From an uncultured Mailhella sp. (GTDB lineage Bacteria > Desulfobacterota > Desulfovibrionia > Desulfovibrionales > Desulfovibrionaceae), in assembly GCA_944324625.1 (NCBI GenBank), contig CALUWZ010000009.1:1-20870 (forward strand): a stretch of 20,870 bases of DNA, in the 5' to 3' direction. The notes below the pieces were generated by a model. It was not told the origin of the DNA. It did not search any database and worked only from the letters and a program-made list of their open reading frames with translations. A program made the translations under genes and the position numbers. This document shows, one piece after another, positions 1-7,906 of this stretch. Each line of letters starts with the position of its first letter. Within the stretch, counting starts at the first letter, position 1.

Positions 1-137
1 ATAACGGTTATGGTATTGTCCTGCTTTGCCTGAATCCACACGGAACGCAGATACTGGGCGCCTGCTTTCACGGGGATTATGGCTGACGCTTTCATAAGGC
101 CGTTAATCACTTCTTCTTTGGTAATGGTCACTAACAT
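1..137 (-). CDS. dnaN: DNA polymerase III beta subunit (sliding clamp), N-terminal part
   Basis: The gene runs off the left edge; only the first 45 or so codons are present. The start is ATG at 137-135 and the protein opens MLVTITKEEVINGLMKASAI, followed by a YLRSVW segment. This matches the N-terminal strand-helix-strand of beta clamps, where a helix of the form 'E.hI.gL.kAs.II' precedes 'YLRsVw' and an acidic 'ItV' strand. A Shine-Dalgarno-like AAGGA lies 11 bases upstream. The gene follows dnaA on the same strand with a 132-base gap, the usual dnaA-dnaN order. The product would form the ring that tethers the replicative polymerase to DNA. The identification rests on a short N-terminus plus the neighbour, so it is good but not certain. 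Confidence 0.82.
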   Translation of the reverse strand, partial: MLVTITKEEVINGLMKASAIIPVKAGAQYLRSVWIQAKQDNTITV

Positions 138-177
138 AAAAATAATATCCTTGTTAATGTTAATTAAGTCCTTGTCA

Positions 178-349
178 CTTTGTGCGTAACTCAGTCAACA
201 TATTGTTTTTGCTGTTTTTAATTAGGAACATTTTTGGGAACAAAAGTAACATAAGGAACAATCTGCCTGTTATCTGCCGCCTGAAAGGCTGTTTTTGCAT
301 TTCATTGTTACTTCTGTTACCAGATTGTTCATAACTTTGTTCGTAACTC
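178..349. repeat. Cluster of short GTAAC/GGAAC motifs between dnaA and dnaN
   Basis: The dnaA-dnaN spacer and the last codons of dnaA contain repeated five-base cores. GTAAC occurs near 187, 246 and 344, GGAAC near 225, 237 and 255, and the reverse form GTTAC near 307 and 316. A 15-base near-direct repeat, CTTTGTGCGTAACTC at 178-192 and CTTTGTTCGTAACTC at 335-349, differs at one base. TGTGCGTAA (181-189) and TGTTCATAA (326-334) are each one base from the reverse DnaA-box consensus TGTGNAWAA. They could be degenerate initiator sites or chance in AT-rich DNA; the motif has no known name. Confidence 0.3.
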
Positions 350-1262
350 TTAAATCTTCAATCTTTTTGATTGAATGCACTATGGTCGAGTGGTCTTTTC
401 CGCCGAAAATCCTGCCTATTTCAACATAGGTTTCCCCAAGCAGGTTTCTGCAGAGATAAATGGACAGGTGCCGCGCTTCCGCAATGCGCGGATAGCGTTT
501 TTTTCCTTTGATGTCCTTAACGCTGAATCCGTAATGCTGCGCCACTGTGGCAATGATGATTTCGGGGTTCAGGGTAAAAATCTGTCCTTTTTTTGCCACA
601 ATGCGTTCAATGTCCTGCAGTGTGGGCATTTTCTGCATGTGCTGCCTGAACAGAAGAATGTGGTTTGCAATGGTTTGGATATTGCGGAACCCTGAACTTC
701 TTCTGGCAATAAAAAGACATTGTTCCCTGCTGATTTTTATATCAGCCTCCTGACAGAGTTTCTGCACGTATCGGGTTTTGATGTCCAGATCAGGTTCATG
801 CAGGGTGAAGCTTATCCCCTGATTGATTTTGCTTTCAAAGTTTTTTGAAAGGCTCTGGGTTGTTTCCGTATTGCGCAGAAAAAGCACCAGCACGGACTGC
901 ATGAGTTTTTCCGTAAAATACACAACCTGTTCCTGCAGAAACAGATCATCCTGCAGACGCTGTATATCGTCCAAAATCAGCAGTTTTTTGCTTTGTTTGA
1001 CGGCAAAGAATTTTTTGAGGTCGTCTTTTGCCTGCCAGAACAAGTCCCCGCACTGAATGCAGTGCGTTTTTTGAGGATAATGTTTTGCGAACATGGCCAT
1101 AATATGGCTTTTTCCGCTTTCTGTTTTGCCGTTAATCAATATGGGATTGAAAGGAAAGCTTTTTTTGTCCTCAAGGTGGGCGCAGATGTCGGCCAAAATC
1201 TGCGAAATATCCGCATTTTTTTGGTTGAGAAGAAATTCTTCAAAAAATGGATTTTTCTGCAA
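270..1262 (-). CDS. dnaA: Short DnaA-type replication initiator lacking domains I and II
   Basis: DnaA melts the chromosomal origin and loads the replicative helicase. The 330-residue product starts directly at the AAA+ domain (III). It has a Walker A GKTESGKS (45-52), Walker B LLILDDIQ (94-101), a sensor-2 arginine at about 193 and a C-terminal domain IV. Domain IV carries KKR (254-256, covering the position of E. coli Arg399) and GGKDHST (287-293), equivalent to the DnaA signature GGRDHTT. The usual 440-470-residue proteins have an extra N-terminal helicase-interacting domain that is absent here. The box VII arginine finger (E. coli Arg285) aligns with Lys145. The start is TTG at 1262: an in-frame TAA lies two codons upstream, and GGAG sits 8 bases before the TTG. 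dnaN follows on the same strand. Identity as a DnaA-family initiator is secure; whether it is the main initiator is inferred from position. Confidence 0.85.
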   Translation of the reverse strand: MQKNPFFEEFLLNQKNADISQILADICAHLEDKKSFPFNPILINGKTESGKSHIMAMFAKHYPQKTHCIQCGDLFWQAKDDLKKFFAVKQSKKLLILDDIQRLQDDLFLQEQVVYFTEKLMQSVLVLFLRNTETTQSLSKNFESKINQGISFTLHEPDLDIKTRYVQKLCQEADIKISREQCLFIARRSSGFRNIQTIANHILLFRQHMQKMPTLQDIERIVAKKGQIFTLNPEIIIATVAQHYGFSVKDIKGKKRYPRIAEARHLSIYLCRNLLGETYVEIGRIFGGKDHSTIVHSIKKIEDLRVTNKVMNNLVTEVTMKCKNSLSGGR

Positions 1263-1580
1263 TTTTTACACTCCGACATTTTCTTGTAAATTTATAGCAA
1301 AAATAAGTAAAAAAGACAAGTTTTTTTTGTGGGCATAGTCCCCTACGCAACCGAAAATTAAACGCCGTACAGCGCAGTCTGTGACGCTTTATTTTGACCT
1401 GTGTTTTATGTTTGCTTTTTTCTTGTGCCGACTACGGGAAAAATTTTTTTCTTCATTCAGGTTTATTTGCAGCCGTTTTTCTTTTTTTCATATATTTTAT
1501 GACGCATCATATCCAAAATTACGGCTGTTGATTTCTGTTGCTGTGTTTTATGCAGGCAAAAAAAAAGCCCCGCAGGGCTT
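1263..1580. other. Gene-free spacer between rfaE1 and dnaA
   Basis: About 318 bases without a credible gene. The left end holds the dnaA promoter and ribosome-binding site, and the right end holds the rfaE1 terminator. The middle (about 1320-1556) is T-rich on the plus strand, with a weak GGG/CCC hairpin near 1333-1345. I see no DnaA domain I coding remnant, since stops occur at once in the dnaA frame. No clear DnaA-box cluster was found. Confidence 0.6.
1291..1319 (-). promoter_or_regulatory. Predicted sigma-70 promoter of dnaA
   Basis: Read on the minus strand there is TTGTCT (1319-1314), a 17-base spacer and TATAAA (1296-1291). Transcription would begin near 1284, about 20 bases before the TTG start codon of dnaA, leaving room for the GGAG ribosome-binding site at about 1271-1274. 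Confidence 0.6.
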
Positions 1581-1582
1581 TT
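1557..1582 (-). terminator. Intrinsic terminator after rfaE1
   Basis: An 8-bp stem AAAAGCCC / GGGCTTTT with a 4-base loop overlaps the rfaE1 stop codon. On the minus strand it is followed by a run of about ten T. It would end the parA-parB-rfaE1 transcript and insulate dnaA. Confidence 0.85.
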
Positions 1583-2576
1583 ACCAAATTTCGGTTTCTG
1601 TTTTTATGTGTTCTGCCGCCTGTATAAGTTCTTCCTGTGTTACCGTGGCGGAGCCTACTTTTTCAACTACTATTCCCGCTGCCATTGTGGCTATGCTGCA
1701 GGCTGTTTCCTGCGGCAGATTCACGGATTCGCACAGCGCCATTGCGGCAATGACGGTATCTCCCGCACCCGTTACGTCAAAAACCTGTTTTGCCGAACTT
1801 TTAATATGAAAGGCTGAGGCAGAATATTTTGAAAAATAAGTCATGCCCTGTGCGCCCAAGGTAACAAGAATATTTTCCGCATTGAGGTCTTTCAGTATTT
1901 TTTGCGCAGCTTTTTTAATTTCTTCATTGCTGTTCATGGTCATGCCTGCGAGGGCTTCTGTTTCCCTATGGTTTGGCGTAAGCAGAAATGCATTGCCGTA
2001 ACAGGCTTTATTTTGCGGTTTCGGGTCAATAAATATTTTCGGTTTTGAAATATTCATTTTTTTAGCCATGTTTTCGATATCCGCAATAAGCTCGGCATAT
2101 ATGAAACCCTTGCCGTAGTCTGACAGCACAATGACCTTGCAGTCAGTCAGATATTCCATCAATATGTTTTTCAGCTGTTCTTTGCAGGATTCGGGAAGAG
2201 GACTGTCCACTTCCTCGTCATAGCGCAGCATTTGCTGATTTCTTGCAAATATGCGTGATTTGACCGTTGTCGGTCTTTTGCTGTCTTCTATCAGGCAGTG
2301 TTCTATATTTTCTTTGTGGAGCAAATCTTTGATTATCTGTGCGGAAAAATCTCTGCCGACCATGGAAAGCAGGGTGCATTTTCCGCCAAGAGCCGTTATG
2401 TTTCTGGCAACGTTTCCTGCACCGCCCAAAATATTGCGCTTGCGTTCTATTTTTACTACAGGAACAGGTGCTTCGGGAGAAATTCTGTCTGCATCGCCTT
2501 CATAGTAGGCATCAAGCATAATATCCCCTATGACAAGCACTTTTCCCGCATCAAGTTTGAAAATATCGTTGAGCAT
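1581..2576 (-). CDS. rfaE1: D-glycero-beta-D-manno-heptose-7-phosphate kinase
   Basis: The enzyme phosphorylates heptose-7-phosphate at C1 in the cytoplasm, a step toward ADP-heptose for the LPS inner core. The 331-residue protein is a PfkB/ribokinase-fold kinase. It has an N-terminal substrate region with GDIMLDAYYEG and RISPEAPVPV (about 17-40), a GGAGNVARN stretch (51-59), and the catalytic and anion-hole motif DVTGAGD (267-273) with Asp273 as the likely base. The length equals the kinase half of bifunctional HldE. No cytidylyltransferase domain is attached, so the second half (RfaE2) must be elsewhere. The start is ATG at 2576 with AGGAAAC upstream, overlapping the parB stop; the 9-base gap implies cotranscription with parAB. 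Other PfkB sugar kinases are an alternative, but the ISPEAPVPV signature is typical of RfaE1/HldE. Confidence 0.9.
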   Translation of the reverse strand: MLNDIFKLDAGKVLVIGDIMLDAYYEGDADRISPEAPVPVVKIERKRNILGGAGNVARNITALGGKCTLLSMVGRDFSAQIIKDLLHKENIEHCLIEDSKRPTTVKSRIFARNQQMLRYDEEVDSPLPESCKEQLKNILMEYLTDCKVIVLSDYGKGFIYAELIADIENMAKKMNISKPKIFIDPKPQNKACYGNAFLLTPNHRETEALAGMTMNSNEEIKKAAQKILKDLNAENILVTLGAQGMTYFSKYSASAFHIKSSAKQVFDVTGAGDTVIAAMALCESVNLPQETACSIATMAAGIVVEKVGSATVTQEELIQAAEHIKTETEIW

Positions 2577-2585
2577 GGCTGTTTC

Positions 2586-3521
2586 CTATTCAATTTCTTT
2601 GCTGTCAATGGAAAAGACGCTTAAAATATATAAGAGTTCATCTTTGTTCTTATAATTAATTTTTATGCTGCCCTTATTTTCCGTGCCTTTAATTGCGGCT
2701 TTTTTATGGAATAAATCCTTGAGCTTCAGGTCAATGCTTTGGATTTTTTCGTTGAGAACAGGTTTTTCTTTTTTTATTTTGCTCTGGGGTGCATGCTGAT
2801 AGGTATGGGCTAGTTCCTGCGGAAGAGTTCCGTGTTCTTTCCAGTAGTCAAGGGCGTTTTCCACATCGCGCACCGTAAGCTGATGTTCAAGAATGGATGA
2901 ACATAAAAACTGCTGATCTTCAGGATTGGTTATGCATAAAAGCGCACGTCCGTGACCTGCTTTTATCTGGTCATTGGAAATCATGCGTTTGATATTTTCC
3001 GGCAGGGCAAGAAGACGCAGCGTATTGGCAACATTGGAACGGCTTTTGCCAATTTTTTCCGCCAGTTCTTCCTGTGATAAATTATGGACAATTTTTAATT
3101 GATTTAATGCTTCTGCTTCGTCTATTGCATTTAAATCTTCACGCTGCAGGTTTTCGATCAGGGCTATGGTCATGGCTTCTGCATCGGTATAATCCCTCAC
3201 AATGACCGGAACTTCTGTCAGCCCTGCCATTTTTGCGGCGCGGAAACGGCGTTCTCCTGCCACGATTTCGTATTCTTTGCCTTGCATGTCATCAGTTTTT
3301 CTGACAATAAGCGGCTGTACTATGCCCTGATTTTTTATGGATGCCGCAAGTTCGGCCAAGCTTTCTTCATGGAAGTTTTTGCGGGGCTGATGCAAATTGG
3401 GTTTTATTCTGCTTATGGATACGGTTTCCGTGCCGTGCTGTTTTTCTTCTTCCGTTGCAATATTTTCGTCACGGCTGAATAAATGGTCAAGGCCTCTGCC
3501 CAATCCGTTGTTTTTTTTCAT
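2586..3521 (-). CDS. parB: Chromosome partitioning protein ParB (CTP-dependent clamp)
   Basis: ParB loads at parS sites, spreads as a CTP-dependent sliding clamp, and stimulates ParA to move the origin region. In the 311-residue sequence the N-terminus GLGRGLDHLF (6-15) is the usual ParA-contacting segment. The ParB/Srx domain follows (about 33-130), with the CTP-binding motif GERRFR (89-94) and the box ENLQREDLN (123-131). A helix-turn-helix for parS recognition (about 148-170) comes next, then a basic linker and a C-terminal dimerisation region. The start is ATG at 3521 with AAAGAG upstream. It lies 35 bases after parA and just before rfaE1 on the same strand. Two consensus parS sites at 4380 and 4636 support the call. 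Confidence 0.95.
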   Translation of the reverse strand: MKKNNGLGRGLDHLFSRDENIATEEEKQHGTETVSISRIKPNLHQPRKNFHEESLAELAASIKNQGIVQPLIVRKTDDMQGKEYEIVAGERRFRAAKMAGLTEVPVIVRDYTDAEAMTIALIENLQREDLNAIDEAEALNQLKIVHNLSQEELAEKIGKSRSNVANTLRLLALPENIKRMISNDQIKAGHGRALLCITNPEDQQFLCSSILEHQLTVRDVENALDYWKEHGTLPQELAHTYQHAPQSKIKKEKPVLNEKIQSIDLKLKDLFHKKAAIKGTENKGSIKINYKNKDELLYILSVFSIDSKEIE

Positions 3522-3556
3522 GGTATGCTCTTTTTTTGTTTTGGCGGAAATTATTT

Positions 3557-4486
<930 letters not shown>

Positions 4487-4635
4487 TCAATGTTTTTTCG
4501 GAATATTTATCCATAAGTGCTGCAATAACTATGCATGACCCTATTTTTCGTAATATTTTTAAAACCGCAAAAGTATTAATCGGACAGTTGTTTTTCTGAT
4601 TTATTTTAATAAAAATTTTCGGTTCTTGAATATTA

Positions 4636-4651
4636 TGTTTCACGTGAAACA
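4636..4651. promoter_or_regulatory. parS centromere site 2
   Basis: This is a second perfect copy of the 16-bp parS palindrome TGTTTCACGTGAAACA, 256 bases from the first, start to start. Two exact copies beside parAB are well beyond chance for a 16-mer. Confidence 0.95.
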
Positions 4652-4799
4652 AGTATGTTTATATTAAATGCATTAAAAATAATGTGTGCATTAAATACAA
4701 AATTGTAATTTAATGTATTCATTCGAAAAAAAGTTTATGGCATTTGTCAGAAAAATAATAATATAACGTATTGTTTTACTGTGTAATTTTTTTTAAATC

Positions 4800-4828
4800 T
4801 TGACAAAAACAAATTTGTAAGATAGATA
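4800..4828 (+). promoter_or_regulatory. Predicted promoter of the lactate operon
   Basis: TTGACA (4800-4805) is followed after 17 bases by TAGATA (4823-4828), a perfect -35 with a weak -10. A perfect 10-bp palindrome ACAAATTTGT (4809-4818) fills the spacer, where a bound regulator would block polymerase. No known regulator is assigned to it. Confidence 0.5.
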
Positions 4829-4882
4829 AAAAAATCAATTTTACAAAATATGAATAATAATAAGAATATAAGGAGATTGCTT

Positions 4883-5515
4883 ATGTCATCTGCCCAAACT
4901 CAAGCAAACCTTGTAGACCTTTATAAGGAGAAAGCCGCTGCCACTGCCTGCCAGATTGCGGAATTTTCTTCTTTTGAGGAAGCCATTCCCCACCTTCTTT
5001 CTTTAATGGAAAAGAAAGCTCCCTGTGAACTTTTGTATGAAGAAGATGTGGAAAAAGGCCCGAAAGGCCCCAACGGCTGTCCCACCCGTGTACAAAAGGT
5101 TGTTGCGGCGCCGCAGCTCGGCGAATATTATGAACCGTTGAAAAAAGCTTTTGAAGAAAAAGGCTATAAAGTTGTTGACAGCGGCCTTCGCCATTATCTT
5201 GCCGGTATTGACATGGGTATTGCCCTTGCCGAAAAAGGCATAGCCCAGAGCGGAAGCTGCATGGTCAACACCAATAATGAAGATACGCGTCTTGCCACCA
5301 TGATTTGTGAATTCAGCGTGCTTGTGCTGAAAAAATCACAAATCATGCCCACGGTGCTTTCCATGGCCGATGTGCTGCGCAGTGAAATGAGTGCAAGTCC
5401 CGCAAACTATATAACATTTATTTCCGGCCCAAGCCGTACTGCGGATATTGAACGTGTCGGCGCCGTCGGCGTGCACGGTCCCCTTGAAATGCATATTGTC
5501 CTGTTGGAGGGATAA
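4883..5515 (+). CDS. lutC: LutC-type LUD-domain subunit of L-lactate dehydrogenase
   Basis: The gene encodes a 210-residue LUD-domain protein, the small partner of the LutABC-type lactate oxidising complex that converts lactate to pyruvate. Visible features include a C-terminal GPSRTADIE motif (about 182-190) followed by GVHGP, characteristic of LutC/YkgG proteins, and a central ALAEKGIAQSGSCMV stretch typical of the LUD fold. I place the start at ATG 4883 because AAGGAG lies 7 bases upstream. An in-frame ATG at 4850 has no ribosome-binding site and adds only 11 Asn/Arg-rich residues. The stop codon directly abuts the start of the next gene, so translation is probably coupled. Desulfovibrio species carry the same pair in their lactate oxidation cluster. 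The order and motifs make the role likely; stereospecificity cannot be read from sequence. Confidence 0.88.
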   Translation: MSSAQTQANLVDLYKEKAAATACQIAEFSSFEEAIPHLLSLMEKKAPCELLYEEDVEKGPKGPNGCPTRVQKVVAAPQLGEYYEPLKKAFEEKGYKVVDSGLRHYLAGIDMGIALAEKGIAQSGSCMVNTNNEDTRLATMICEFSVLVLKKSQIMPTVLSMADVLRSEMSASPANYITFISGPSRTADIERVGAVGVHGPLEMHIVLLEG

Positions 5516-7654
5516 ATGAAAGACAGCGTAAAAACCTCAAAAGATTATAAAGAATATCTCGAAGAAGCTCTCAATGACCAGTTTTTGAGAAAAACACTGG
5601 ATAAATTTGCCGTGGACTACCGTGTAAGCCGCGAAGCGGTTTTCAGCGAAATCGACGGACGCGATCTTATTAAAAAAGTTGCAGACGCAAAAGACAATGC
5701 CTGCAGGCACATGGAAGAGCTGTATGCCAAGTTTAAGGAAGAAGCCGAAAAACGCGGCGTTATCGTGCACCGTGCCAAAGACGCAAAAGAAGCAAACGAA
5801 ATCATTGCCTCCATTGCCAAAAAGCATGAAGCAAAGAAAATTTTGAAATCCAAGTCCATGACTGCGGAAGAAACGCACCTGAACCATAAGCTTATTGAAG
5901 AAGGCTGTGAAGTTACCGAAACCGACCTCGGCGAATGGCTCATTCAGCTGCGCCATGAAGGCCCTTCTCACATGGTTATGCCCGCCATTCACCTTTCCCG
6001 CTATCAGGTTGCCGACGACCTCGGAAAAGTAACGGGTGAAAAATACGACCCTGAAGACATTCAGCGTCTTGTTAAAGTTGCCCGCGTGGAACTTCGCGGA
6101 AAATTCATTGAAGGCGAAATAGGCATTTCAGGCGCAAACTTCTGTATTGCGGAAAACGGAACCTTCGGCATTGCCACCAACGAAGGCAACGGAAGAATGG
6201 TAACCACCCTGCCCAAAGTGCATATTGCCCTTGCAGGCCTTGACAAGCTTATTCCCGATTTTGAAACAGCCCTCACCGCATTGACCGTTCTGCCGAGAAA
6301 CGCAACCGGTCAGCGCATTACCGCCAACGTAACCTTTATCAACGGTGCGGGCGAATACGCAATCGGCGAAGACAACAGAAAAGAACTGCATGTTGTTTTC
6401 CTTGACAACGGCAGAAGCGAAATAGCCAAAGATCCTCTTTTCAGCCAAGTGTTCCGCTGCGTGCGCTGCGGCGCCTGCGCCAACGTCTGCCCTGTTTTCC
6501 GCATGGTGGGCGGCCATAAAATGGGTCATATTTACATCGGCGCCATCGGCCTTATCCTGACCTATTTCTTCCACGGCAAAGACAAAGCCGCGATTTTGGC
6601 CCAAAACTGCATAGGCTGCGAAGCATGCAAAGACATCTGCGCAGGCGGCATTGACCTGCCCCGTCTTATTACGGAAATCCGCAATAAAACTGCCAAGGAA
6701 GTAGGTCAGCCCATGCAGGTTGCTTTTGTGGGCAAAATCATGCAGAACAGAAAGCTTTTCCACAGACTGCTGAAATTTGCCCGTTTCTCACAAAAGCCCT
6801 TCAAAACGCAGGAAGGTTTTGTGCGTCACCTGCCTGATGCGCTTTTCGGCAAACACCAGTTTAAATCCCTGCCTACTTTGGCAGACAAGGCATTCCGCGA
6901 AATTTACGCTGAACATGCCTATACCCTTGAAAATCCGAAAATGCGCGTTGCCCTTTTTGCAGGCTGTGCGCAGGACTTCATTTTCCCCGAGCATTTGGTA
7001 GCGTTCATGAAGCTTATGAAAGCCCACAACGTGCAGGTTGATTTCCCCGAAGAACAAACCTGCTGCGGCCTGCCCGTGCAGATGCTTGCCCTGAAAGAAG
7101 TTGCAGCGGACATTGCCCGTCAGAACGTTAAAGCCATTGACGCTTCAAAATACGATTATATCGTAACCCTCTGCGCAAGCTGCGCATCTCATCTGAGCCA
7201 CAACTACAAAAACTTCATCGGCGACGAATGCAGGGAATTTTCTTCCAAGGTAAAAGATTTCTCTTCCTTTATGAATGACGTGGTAAAACTTGATATGAGC
7301 CTCTTTAATAAGAGTGCGGAAAAAGTAACCGTGCACATTCCCTGCCATCAGGCCAGAAGCCTCGGCGTTATGGAACAGCCGAGAAACCTTATCGGTCAGG
7401 TTGCGGAATATACGCCGTCCAAAGAAGAAGCCAGCTGCTGCGGTTTCGGCGGAACCTATTCAGCCAAGTTCCCCGAAGTTTCCAAAGAACTTCTCGGCAA
7501 CAAAATCCGCCGCATTGAAGAATCTCAGGCTGAACGCATTGTTACGGACTGCCCCGGCTGCACCATGCAGATCAGAGGCGGCCTGCACAAGAAAGGCAGC
7601 AAAGTGCGCGTAACCCATATTGCGGAACTTCTTGCGGACAATCTGAAAAAATAA
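5516..7654 (+). CDS. Fused LutB-LutA iron-sulfur lactate dehydrogenase subunit
   Basis: This 712-residue protein joins what are two subunits in Bacillus LutAB. The N-terminal part (about 60-300) is a LUD domain with a GISGANFCIAENGT stretch. Two 4Fe-4S clusters follow, with cysteines 315, 318, 321, 325 and 365, 368, 371, 375 in CxxCxxCxxxC spacing. The C-terminal part (about 480-700) carries two CCG domains, with CCGLPV and CASC in the first and CCGFGGTY and CPGC in the second, likely binding further clusters. It would oxidise lactate to pyruvate at the cytoplasmic face and pass electrons to the membrane chain. ATG 5516 follows the lutC stop without a gap, and GGAGG lies inside the end of lutC. 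A similar 700-residue fusion paired with a LutC-like protein is known from Desulfovibrio. Function by family is strong; exact electron acceptor is unknown. Confidence 0.9.
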   Translation: MKDSVKTSKDYKEYLEEALNDQFLRKTLDKFAVDYRVSREAVFSEIDGRDLIKKVADAKDNACRHMEELYAKFKEEAEKRGVIVHRAKDAKEANEIIASIAKKHEAKKILKSKSMTAEETHLNHKLIEEGCEVTETDLGEWLIQLRHEGPSHMVMPAIHLSRYQVADDLGKVTGEKYDPEDIQRLVKVARVELRGKFIEGEIGISGANFCIAENGTFGIATNEGNGRMVTTLPKVHIALAGLDKLIPDFETALTALTVLPRNATGQRITANVTFINGAGEYAIGEDNRKELHVVFLDNGRSEIAKDPLFSQVFRCVRCGACANVCPVFRMVGGHKMGHIYIGAIGLILTYFFHGKDKAAILAQNCIGCEACKDICAGGIDLPRLITEIRNKTAKEVGQPMQVAFVGKIMQNRKLFHRLLKFARFSQKPFKTQEGFVRHLPDALFGKHQFKSLPTLADKAFREIYAEHAYTLENPKMRVALFAGCAQDFIFPEHLVAFMKLMKAHNVQVDFPEEQTCCGLPVQMLALKEVAADIARQNVKAIDASKYDYIVTLCASCASHLSHNYKNFIGDECREFSSKVKDFSSFMNDVVKLDMSLFNKSAEKVTVHIPCHQARSLGVMEQPRNLIGQVAEYTPSKEEASCCGFGGTYSAKFPEVSKELLGNKIRRIEESQAERIVTDCPGCTMQIRGGLHKKGSKVRVTHIAELLADNLKK

Positions 7655-7666
7655 ACAAAAAAACAT

Positions 7667-7695
7667 TTTCCCTTGGTCCCTGCGGCCAAGGGAAA
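7667..7695. terminator. Hairpin between the lactate dehydrogenase and permease genes
   Basis: A 10-bp perfect stem TTTCCCTTGG / CCAAGGGAAA with a 9-base loop begins 12 bases after the lactate dehydrogenase stop. On the plus strand no T-run follows, so it may be a weak terminator, an attenuator or an mRNA-stabilising stem that sets permease expression apart from the enzyme genes. Confidence 0.5.
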
Positions 7696-7906
7696 TAAAA
7701 GCTGTTTTCGGACAGCGGTCTTGTTTTGCTGCCTGAATCCGGCGCAGTTTTTATTGCGGCTGATCAGCGGAAAGAGGACAGCATAGCGGCAGAAAAAAAA
7801 CGGCAGGCCGCCGTATCATATTGGGGAACGGCAGGCAATGCATATTTTGCAGACAACGGAAAGGGAGCCGTTTCTGTATTAATCAAATTTAAGTGGAGGT
7901 GTAGGT

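Noticed and set aside
270-1262. Reading the short initiator as Hda, the DnaA-related regulator
   Set aside because: Hda lacks the DNA-binding domain IV, which is present here with a GGKDHST signature, and dnaN is adjacent.
1263-1580. A frameshifted DnaA domain I upstream of dnaA
   Set aside because: Stops appear at once in the dnaA frame and nothing like domain I was seen in the other frames.
4507-4515. TTATCCATA as proof of oriC
   Set aside because: A single near-match is expected by chance in AT-rich DNA. It is kept only as a weak hint.
5537-6763. Long open frames on the minus strand opposite the lactate dehydrogenase gene
   Set aside because: They are composition shadows of a real plus-strand gene with clear Fe-S motifs, and show no known domain.
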